From NCBI RefSeq assembly GCF_035083965.1, contig NC_089724.1, positions 21,542,474 through 21,606,473 of the forward strand: a stretch of DNA of 64,000 bases. Direction: 5' to 3'. The notes below the pieces were generated by a model, which was given only the letters and a program-made list of their open reading frames with translations, had not been told where the DNA came from and did not search any database. Every line of letters begins with the position of its first letter. Positions within the stretch are counted from its first letter, which is position 1. Made by a program: the position numbers and the translations under genes. This stretch comes from Branchiostoma lanceolatum. Its lineage: Eukaryota; Chordata; Leptocardii; Amphioxiformes; Branchiostomatidae. Positions 25,306-61,070 of the stretch are shown here, piece after piece.

Positions 25306-26410
25306 ACAAACTAGTTTCTAAAAAAGGTCGACTTCGCGAACCACAGACATCAGTGTTGAGCGGCGGTCCCCTACCTATCCAAGTCACCGTTCGCAGATTT
25401 TCTTTTTCAGAATTACTCTTAGGGCGATTTATTTGTCTTTTCACTCTTGTGACGTCAGAGCGATCCAGTTGATACAACCAAGCACAGTTTATCCGACACA
25501 TGTTATCCCGATTAAACGCCGAGGGGTTTTCCCTGTCTCCTCACCAAACAAAAGTTCACCGGCTATTTTGAGTCTCCTTTAACGTTAAGTAAGTACGACA
25601 AAATATAACCCAAGTGCAGTCACATACCGCGCTAAGGTTCGCAAATCAAATGTATGGGTTTTGGTGTAATTTGGTGATCCTGCAATGGTAAGTGGAGATC
25701 TTCTAACAAATTTCTAGACGCCTCTTTAAATATCTGAAGTTCCTGACACCATCAATTTGCTGTTTATGTGGCCGTCTTTTCTTAAACAAGTCCATCTCAA
25801 CTTATATTTCTAACATCACAAAGACACGCGAAGAAGCCGAACCTATGAATTAGAGTAGTTTTAGAACCATTGTTTTAGATTAGTATTAGAAATCCTGTGT
25901 GTCATTATATGAACATTACCATGTATTTTGTATCTATATGCCTGCACTTAGCCCGTGATAGGGCATGAATGTACAATAAAGGTTATTATTATAATCGTAC
26001 TTGAAGCGCCCTTCTGGTACAACCCTGCCGTTTGCGTAGGTGATTTGTAGCCAATCCTGCATTTTCCTGAATAGAGCAGGGGGATCACGGGGGATTTTCT
26101 GCCATCCCAACAACACGGCAAGGGAGCTGACCTTTCCGTGAGAAGACACGTGTAGCCCTAAGTGAGCCCAAAGCACCGGCTTTAATCCTACGCAAACGTG
26201 AAAGGTCTGTGCTCCACAGGAGAGCCCATTGCCATGACGTCACGAAACAGACGCATATTGAGTCTCCGCACAACGTTTTACTTTTGTCAGTTCTTGGAAC
26301 GGTTATGTATAAGCGCTGCAAACAGCTGTAGGATACGTTGTCTAGTAACGATAAACCCAAGCAAAAAATCACCAAGAGCTCGAGTATTACAGCAGTTTCG
26401 ACATTTCCTC

Positions 26411-26588
26411 GGATATCACTACTCTCCAAACAGAGGTTGATTGGGAAGATTGTGACACTCTTCTCATATATAGTGTTATCCCGTTTTGTGACAACCGATG
26501 ATTGGGCCGGCTGTCAGAAAACGGGGCTTATATGAGGAGGGTTACAATCTTTCCAATAAGCCTCTGCTTGGAGAGTAGGATATATCAC
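26411..26588. mobile_element. Foldback element with near-identical target-site duplication
   Basis: The element spans about 26420-26577 with ends TACTCTCCAAACAGAGG and its near-complement, and imperfect arms of about 70 bp. The flanks are GGATATCAC on the left (26411-26419) and GGATATATCAC on the right (26578-26588), a 9-bp duplication differing by one AT insertion. The same terminal motif as 24626-24836 marks one family. Confidence 0.75.
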
Positions 26589-27666
26589 ACCATTGCTATG
26601 AAAAGAACGCGAAGACCTGTGTAGCGTGGAACCTGAGTTAGTATGAAGGGCAAGGGTAGGGAGTTTCTTGTTGTTGTCTCTCATGGCCCAATATGTGTTC
26701 CACTAGACGGCGATCGCTGAGCGACCTGACAGTGACCAAAATTGGATTTTGCTTTCATAATTGGTGATGCAAGATGTAGATGTATGATTTGAAATACAAG
26801 AAAACACACAAAATTTGAACAAATTTGCTTTTTTGAAATTCTGCGGCGGTCGCTCAGCGGTTGCAGTGGAAGGGTGTGTGTACTGTAATATCACTTATAA
26901 GAGGGCGTTAAAATATACAAATGGCATGATTAGTAAAACCCTGATGCGTTAAATTGATGGAGGTATGCAAAATATCCAAATGCATGCAAGAAGAGCGAGG
27001 AATAAGGGAAATTGTGAAAATCGCCTAGAAGATAGGTGAAAGCAGAAAACGTTTGTTGCTCTCTTGCATCCCTTTCAATGTGAAGAAATGTAACGTCCCC
27101 AAGCATGCTAAGTGCCATTTCAACCTGCTGCGTGTAAAGAGAGGGACAGTAATATCAATCATGCCGTTGCAAACTCGATCTCTGTCCTCCTCCCTCACGA
27201 ACACAGATAGTATTAACAGAGAAGGCTATGTAATGGAGAACTTCTGAGGTGGGAAGTAATCGACATTACCATCATGATGTACAGCTCCTGTCACTGTTGC
27301 CGTGTCGCACGACATCACGACACCTGAGCCGTTAACCGGCAGCCGAACACAAACGTGTGGTGAGTGATTGATCCACATGTATGTCGATGACATATTGAGG
27401 ACGTTGAACATGTGTGATCTTGTCATAATCAATAAATATCAACATGTGGCACAGCAAGAACGTCCCTTATCAACAACAACAAAACAACAGTAGGAAGTAA
27501 AACGAATAATGTAAGTCGTTTCTCCTATTATTGATTGCTACTGTTAATCTTTCCTTTATCAACATACACACATTATTCTGTTCTTCTGTTTTGTTCTCTC
27601 TTGGGGCCCCTAAGTTAGTAAAGCCACAAGTCTTGAGCCAGTAATATGCATTAACACACACACGGT

Positions 27667-27919
27667 TCACTCACCTCTGACCTCAAACGTTGCAAACGCC
27701 CCCAACAACATGCCTAAGACGACGGAGACCCTTCGGCGAGCGTCCGCCGACATCATCGCTGTTGTTAACGTTAGAGATAAACGTCTCCTTTTCACCGATG
27801 TCCGTGACCCTCGGGGAGAAATCCCCTCCTGGTTCAACAATGAGCCACCCCTCACACTGTATTGCCGGATTGTTGGAAGCCGCAGCACACAGAAAAGCTA
27901 ACAATGTCCTTGTTTTCAT
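27667..27919 (-). other. Candidate minus-strand first exon (non-coding exon of the HEATR4-like gene or a small secreted-protein exon)
   Basis: On the minus strand a good donor GTGAGT follows position 27675. Two overlapping frames upstream start with hydrophobic, signal-peptide-like leaders: MKTRTLLAFLCAAAS from 27919 and MMSADARRRVSVVLGMLLGAF from 27756. Neither resembles a family I know. The tandem X-boxes at 28007-28036 lie just upstream. The simplest reading is a 5' UTR exon of the HEATR4-like gene, joined to the acceptor at 22406. A short unannotated secreted protein is the alternative. Confidence 0.25.
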
Positions 27920-28006
27920 TAGTTCCGTCCTTCATGATTCAATCGGCAGCGTGAGTCTTGTGATTAGATTTTGTAACCGGTGATGTTTCAACAAACGCTT
28001 TAATTT

Positions 28007-28036
28007 GTTCCTCTGGGCAACGTTGCTAGGGGAAAC
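28007..28036. promoter_or_regulatory. Two abutting RFX X-box motifs
   Basis: GTTCCTCTGGGCAAC (28007-28021) is followed without a gap by GTTGCTAGGGGAAAC (28022-28036). Each fits RYYNYY-N3-RRNRAC. The complement strand reads GTTTCCCCTAGCAAC and GTTGCCCAGAGGAAC, also good matches. They lie 650 bp upstream of the PDE start and just upstream of the candidate minus-strand exon ending at 27675. Confidence 0.6.
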
Positions 28037-28687
28037 GGTTCCATGTTTCTTAGGTAAACAATATAAATGGGAAGAAGCCTGGAATCAAATTAGGCTTTTC
28101 TTACACGCGAAACCGAGCCTGGATGTTTCCGAGTCTGGGGGCTAAACGGACGTGTATTCAGGCTGTACCTGATGCGCCATGAGGCGAGGCGGTTTGCATG
28201 GACGAGCAAGAAAGAGTGGTTCAGAGTATTGTAACCGTTGATTAGAGAGGCCTGGGTGAACAGTCATTGTCGACCGGGGGCATTCCGTTGTTGAGCTCGC
28301 TGTTCGTGGCGGGGCCCGCGTTTCGCGTCCGTGTACTCAACAGGTAATACAGCAGTGCCGCCGGGGCAATTCACGAAAAACTAACAATTAGTCGCGCTCG
28401 CGAGTGGAGTAAAACGTGATGAGGACAATGCTGTGAGCGACTGATATCGCTGGACGCCTTGCAGGGTAAACCGTGCGGTTGTGGGAGCACACCGGACCAG
28501 GCCCAATCACGATGCATGTCTCCACCCAGCCTACAATCGATCACGGAGCAATATTTCGTACCGCAGACCGCTGACAGGTAGTCGAAGCGTCTTCTTTGAC
28601 AGAGACCATCTGTGTACGCCCGTCAAGACACCCCACTTGTACAGCAGTGCCGGTAGTTCTCAGCGAGCCGCGCGCACAGTGCTGGCC

Positions 28688-54922
<26,235 letters not shown>

Positions 54923-56668
54923 CTGCTGTACAATTAACCACTTTGTCTTGTATTAAACATGTGCTACAGTAAGGTGGGTAAAGGACCAATGGTCCAAGAT
55001 AGCACCTTTGAATTGCTTGTTACTAGTAACAATAGCATTTGTGATCCAGTGTATAACAGTTACCAACAAAATTATCATTATCACAGTACAAATGTCTCTC
55101 ATCTCCCAAAATTGATGTAAACTCCAACTTGACTATACTGCTGATACCTACATAACGTTATATATTTACTGTACCACCTAAATAATTCAAACTTTGAACT
55201 CTTGGCATCACTGTGTCAACAGGGGAGGCCTGCAAGTTTGGTGGTCATCACTAAAATCGCCCAGAGGGTTGACATAACACAAGTTACTGTTTACCTTCTC
55301 CCATGTTACAGTAACATTCCTGGGGACTAGTTTTGCAAAGTTAGTCTCTGATCAGGTATTTCTGACTGGCCTATCAGACATTCATAACTCATTTGCTCTC
55401 CTGGCATCATTGATGGGATTTGAGTCATACAGTAGAAAAAAAGACTCACACGTAACCAGAGGTATGAACAGTCATATAATATCGGGGGGTTATTGTATTG
55501 GAAAATGAGGTGAAGGCAGTGGTATAACTGTAGTAGCTTCCTGTCTTTCTTTGTTTGTTTATTGTGGGAGATTACTACAAATATGAAAGCATAGCCAATG
55601 CAATTGGAGCCCCTAACTTAAAGGAACCTTGAGGCTTGAAGTTTATGTTAGTATTTAGTATATTGTACTAACTTGAAGTTTTTTTGTGGACAATGGATAA
55701 TACTGTACAATTCTGAAGGAATCTGCTATGAATGTGACCCTAAAATAATCACACATATTTATCATGCCCAGTAATTAAAGTATGGTTGCATTGAAGCCAT
55801 GGATGCCTTTTCCTGAACTCCCATAGTTGATGACTCCAAGAATGTCAAACATTAACAATGTATGTAACATTACATGTCTAGCCACAGGGAAATATCAACA
55901 TACTTCACATCTGTAACAGGAGAGAAAGTTTTCTGTGGTAAATTTCTTTTCCATAAACCTCTCCCATTGTCTTGACACTTTGTTAGAACAATTGTGTATG
56001 ACAGCATAGTTTTAGACTTGACAACAGTGCAGTCATAAGCACTTAAAACTAGTTAAGGTAGGTAAATGATTTGTGGACCTACATTCAGTGTTTTGTCTTC
56101 CCTCTTGAAGAATTACCATAAAATCTTGATACTTGATATCTGTTAGTTGTGATCTTCTTCAACTGTTCCTAAGTTATTTTCATATGACCTCAGAGGACCT
56201 CATCTAGACAGGGAAGGTACATGTACCTAAAGTTGTGGAATATAACATTATGTGATATATGGTAGGTAAAAATATGTGTTGTAGGTAAGCATAATTTTTA
56301 TTCTAGCAAAATTTCCTTCTTTAGCAGATGTACAAGACTATCTGGTAAGGGACTTTGGCAATATTTTTAACTATATAGAAAATATCAGATTTAGTTCATA
56401 TACAATGACTGTCACATGTGGAAGTCTAACACAAGTATTAAAGTGCAACTTTATCCAGATGTATCAAGAATCTGTTGTACTTTCTGTACTTTGTTTAGCA
56501 AGTTATTGATTAATGACACTCCGGACTTATCCAAGTATCCAATCATCCTATCATAAAACAATATAGATGAAGACCATAAGAGTGTATCATTAAGTTTATT
56601 GATGTATGGCAGGAGTAGTTTTAAAACAAACTACATAATCCAAACCCACAGTTCCAAATCTGTTCTCA
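54923..56668. other. Convergent 3' region between the PDE gene and FRA10AC1
   Basis: There is no gene in these 1.75 kb. ATTAAA at 54952-54957, only 30 bp past the PDE stop, is a possible early signal. AATAAA on the minus strand (plus tttatt, 56595-56600) fits FRA10AC1. Confidence 0.6.
56595..56600 (-). terminator. Polyadenylation signal AATAAA for FRA10AC1
   Basis: A canonical signal on the minus strand about 70 bp beyond the FRA10AC1 stop codon. Confidence 0.6.
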
Positions 56669-59600
56669 TCATAGGAACATGTCTTCAAAGTAGTCATCGA
56701 ATTCTTCCTCCCTAGAATAAGAAAGAAAATCCATTATTTCACAACCAAGAAGATGGTGGGACACCAGAATGTAGATATAAAGATACAAGGAAATACTGTT
56801 AAGTTCAAAAGTGAAGACTCACATTTTTGCTACAACGTACTATAACATATTGAGCTACAAGTACAACCTGACTGATGCTGGTGCATGAATTCCAAACATA
56901 TTAAAAAATGCATTTCAGTAAATCTGTAGAAGACGACTGACCTGGATTTTTCTTCAACAACTTGAACAGGACCTTTCCAGACCTCCCCAGCTGACTGACT
57001 GTCTGAGAGAGTGGCACTGGAGGCTTTCTCAGCTGAAATACAAAACAACAAATGATACAAAGTTTCAACCTTTTCACAATTCTTCTCAGTCATATTTTTT
57101 ACTGAAATATATTTCACTTCTGTTAAGTCATTGATTGAATTTTATCATACTAGTTGTTGTAAAATATCTCTTACTTTCAGGTCTGTCCGTCTTGTCTTTG
57201 TCCTCCTTTCTTCCGTCTGAATCCTCCTGATCGTATTTTCTTCTCTTTGAAACATTATCGTCTGATCTCTTCTTGCGAGACTTCGCCTCTTTTCTCCTAG
57301 GATTCCCAAATTGACAGATCATGTGTTAGAGAAAGCAGGGGTAAAGGTACAACCAAAGTATTGACAGAGAGAATGGACTTACAAGGAAACAACTGTTGTA
57401 CTAACTTGTGGTGGTAGTTGAGTTTATAAGAACAGTCTGGACACAGCCCTGCAAAAAAGAAGAGAGTTTTGTTATCGTTACATTAAATTTCAACAAGAGT
57501 TAGTAATGTTGTACCTGAGTAATAGCTTGCCTATTTTTGGAGCAAACAGCGCAATCATGAACTGAAAGGGGACAATAAACATGTATCATCTTATTTCTAG
57601 CTGCATATAAAATATACCACAAACTATTAGTCTTCAACTTTTTATCAAGGTCATTAATATTTTTTGGTCTAAGGTTTGTTCATTTGCAAACTGTTTGTCT
57701 GCACCTCTCCTAAGGTAAGATTGGACAAAAATAAACTGGAAAACTTTGTGCAAGCTTATAAGACAACGTACTTATCATCATTGAAATATAACACCAATAA
57801 TGACAGTCATTAATGTCCTCCCAGTGTTGTTGACTTACTGAGTTTGATGAGTGCATTTTTCTTCTGCCCGTTCTCCATATAACCAAAGTTGACTTCCCAG
57901 CTCTTCAGACCTTCTGTCTCCAAACACTTTTTGCTTCCACAGGAAAACTGGCCTGATATCATTGTGATGATAGAGAAATGTACAATGATTAGAGTTGGAC
58001 CATTATTGAATATAGGGGTGCATCAGAATAGACTACACATTCATATCCTTTGCAGCATAAAATCACATGTAGATAGTATCATCCCCTCTTGTTGTCAATC
58101 ATATATGAAAGGTTAGATGTCACACGGTTTCCAATTTGGAAAAGTTTCCAAGTAATAAAATGCCTTATAACATTATCATCAGCAACCATTGCCTTGATTC
58201 TAAATCATGAGAAAATATTCCTACCTTTCCCTTCGATTACTTCTTTTTCTATTCTCCATCTAAGTGCAACCTGGAAAATAAAATCATAGTACTCTGGTTG
58301 AAAAGTCTCTTGGCACAGGCATCTTTACATCAAATGCACAAGTGTGGACTCAGAAGGATTCATCGAAGGATTCATCAAAACAATAACTTCCCAATAAGGC
58401 ACTGAAATGCACCATAATCACCTTATTCTCCTTGTACCTACTTAGGTCAGCAATGCAGTATTCCTTGTAGAGCTTGTCATAGTACTTTTTTGCCATTCTT
58501 TTTTCCCTGAAGACAATGAAAAATGTCAGTAATCAGGTACATGACAGCAATAATCAAATAACAAATTGGAAGCCAAGGAGGTCAATTCCAGCATGCTTTT
58601 TTTCCATCCAATATATCATAAATCATTACATAGATGTCTTTCCCCATGGTAATTTGTTATCTACATTGTAATTTGTATGTTAAGACATGAGATGAACAAA
58701 ACAGAAATTAGAGAAATTGGAACAGACTTTGAGAGGTAGTGAAATTTCACCAGGCCAGGAGGGTACATACCTGTGTAATTTATAAATTTTGCACCATTAT
58801 TTTAAAATAACATCAACAAAGAATAAATCTCAAAACAATATACCTATCAGTATCTTGATTTTACAGTGTAGACAACAGTACTCAGAGACAGGTGTGGAGG
58901 CAGCTTACCACAAGTCCATGTCCTCGTCTTCTTCATTCCACAGGAAGCGGTGGTTCTCTCGGATAATGTCCAAGTCTGTCTTGTCATTTGTACTGGACAG
59001 ATACCAGGATGGAGAGTTTAGGTGAACACACAACAGTCCTATTACATTTGATGTTACAACTACTACATTCCAATAAAGCTAAAATTCATATGAATATCAA
59101 CATCATATTGAAGGTCCTACATTAGTATAAAGTACAAAGATATATCAATATCATCAGCCACTTACGTTGACCGTTTGAAGTCCTCCTTCTTCCCCCCATA
59201 GTATATCATGTAGTTGTTGACCAGCTCCTTGTGTCTTGCATACTAAATTCAAATCAAGTTAAGGAATCTGCATAAGATATAAGATATGGTACAGGCAGTA
59301 ATTAGTTTGAATAAGTATTAGAGGTTGCATCAGTGAGCAGATCACAAACAGATAGCCCTTCAGAGGGAACGTGAAACCTTCTGTCTCAGGTTTGGGATAA
59401 CCCCAGGGGCCAAACCTCTGCAGGTTAAAGAGCCCAACACACTTATTGATATGAGTAGGGGTAACCCAGCTTGCTTGACCAAATTGGGGATATCATACAA
59501 CTGTAGCCTCATGCCTTCTCTCTCATCACTCTATGAAGTGATAAAAAGAAAGAGGAAGTACAAGGATACAGCATCCATAGCTTTGAAGTGGTACATCCTG

Positions 59601-60271
59601 TTCTGGGTCTCTTCCTTGTCGTACATGGCGGCGACTGTTCTCTTTGACGGCACCTCTCGTGACGTGCTGGGCTGAGATTTCCTGTACAGCTCATCATTTT
59701 TGATAGACCTGATGACAGAACAAATAACAAACATCTCTTAAAATCATCATCTTTTTCTATAAGTTAGTTTTGTAGAAGACAAAAATGTCTCGAAGCTACA
59801 TTTTACGTCCTGGCTCAAGCTGGAAACCAGATTTCTTTAAATTCTTTACCAGTACCAGGCTGAATGAACTCTTCTATTAAAGTTAGATCTGAGAAAATGC
59901 AGCTAACATTACCTTTTCTTCTCTGCCTCCGCATCGTGGCCCTGTTCACTGTCATACTCATCGAACTCGGAACCATAACCTCCAGCCCGGTGGATCTGCA
60001 CAACAACACAAATATGGAAATGTTACATAATTTCAGGCAAGGATCTCCTGTGTTCATAGAATAACACATCAAAAAACACAAAGTGCCACAGTTGCAAGGA
60101 CAGTGTGCAAGTTTGCCGTACCATCCATCATTGACAGTAACATTTCTACCTTCCCTATTCTTCTATCAATATCACTGCAAAATCTAGATCTTCATTGTCA
60201 GATGCATTTTGCAGAAAATCGAGGAAAACGTCACCAAAACTCACCTTTCCCAAATCAAGACGATCCGCCAT
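56669..60271 (-). CDS. FRA10AC1: FRA10AC1 homolog
   Basis: Twelve minus-strand exons, 60271-60245, 59995-59913, 59708-59570, 59242-59166, 58992-58909, 58506-58422, 58270-58225, 57952-57839, 57448-57406, 57296-57175, 57032-56942 and 56711-56669, join in phase to 317 residues (human 315). Diagnostic stretches are YHFKAMDA, YMIYYGGKKEDFKR, TDLDIIRENHRFLWNEEDEDMD, KEYCIADLSRYKENK, LRWRIEKEVIEGKGQFSCG, GLKSWEVNFGY, LCPDCSYKLNYHH and the terminal EEEFDDYFEDMFL. Paired cysteines around 200-250 could bind a metal. A Lys/Arg-rich segment (about 240-285) could be a nuclear localisation signal. FRA10AC1 is a nuclear protein linked to spliceosomal complexes. All exons are under 140 nt. It is convergent with the PDE and divergent from POMGNT1. 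Confidence 0.95.
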
Positions 60272-61070
60272 TTTGCCACACTAGGGTAAACATATGAAGT
60301 TGTTCGGGGATAGAACTTACTAACGTGTTATAAGTCAGGAATAGATAGAAGATAAAGAAAATCTCCATTTGTGATAGTATTGTCTTAACCTTATTTGTTT
60401 TCAAATACTTCAATTGGTTCTGAATGAACTAAAATCAATTCAACAACGTTTTGATTTCTGGATTTTATATGTTGCAAATAGCGTGCTAGGCTTACTCTAT
60501 ACATGGTCTCTATCTACTGGAAATAAAGGGGCGTTTTCAATCGCTCAAATTATTTTGTAATTCAAACTACGTACAAAACATCAAAAACTGTTTATGATTT
60601 ATGGTCAAATATTAGTATTTGATCATAAAAATCAACATTTGCACTAATACATGCCTTCTTATCCATCTTTCGATCGTCTTTATGATTAGCACAGTGTGCT
60701 CCCTTTTTGTCATAGTGGTCTAGTCCATTCTCAACAGGGTCACTTCCGGTTTGTTGAACGGAGGAATGTGCAGTTGTCAATATTACCCCGAAAATATAGC
60801 TCTTTTCTCTCCACGATGGAGCCGTCATTGTTGCCGTGAAATAGCTGATAACTTTGGGATGGGCGGATGTTTGCAGGCCGCATGAAAGAGATCTCTGAAC
60901 ATTATTTCTTTTTCTGTCAAATGTGAACTGAACGGCGCGGCGCCGGTTAGACTGAAGTTCAAACAACGCTCAGCGTGATCGTGATCTTTCTTCACCCCCT
61001 CCCTACTTCTGAGACTGACGTCTGAAGGACGATCCTTCCCCCGAGGGTTCTGGTGTATCCTTGAGCAGTG
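60272..61070. promoter_or_regulatory. Divergent upstream region of FRA10AC1 and POMGNT1
   Basis: The 799 bp between two start codons must contain both promoters. The half near POMGNT1 (about 60930-61070) is richer in GC. Minus-strand open frames here overlap POMGNT1 exon 1 and have no recognisable content. I see no X-box or TCTCGCGAGA element. Confidence 0.55.

Larger units (their letters stand above)
22380..28687. other. Intergenic region between the HEATR4-like gene and the PDE gene
   Basis: A 6.3-kb interval between two divergent start codons. It contains a cluster of foldback elements (24617-24845, 25099-25305, 26411-26588), a repeat of the CTTCGCCGAG family near 23027-23260, a possible non-coding or signal-peptide exon on the minus strand (27667-27919), tandem X-box motifs (28007-28036) and a CG-rich stretch (about 28290-28690) next to the PDE start. 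I see no conserved protein-coding gene. Confidence 0.6.

Noticed and set aside
26337-26349. GTTGTCTAGTAAC as another X-box
   Set aside because: It fits the loose consensus with a 1-nt spacer, but it is 4 kb from the nearest known start and such matches are expected by chance.
27226-27432. 68-codon minus-strand frame with two cysteines, resembling part of an immunoglobulin domain
   Set aside because: It lacks the tryptophan and YxC pattern, and has no credible flanking exons.
28481-28687. N-terminal extension of the PDE from an upstream in-frame Met
   Set aside because: The frame is open, but the 69 extra residues have no family counterpart, while the Met at 28688 gives an N-terminus like PDE6/PDE11. 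It is kept only as an alternative.
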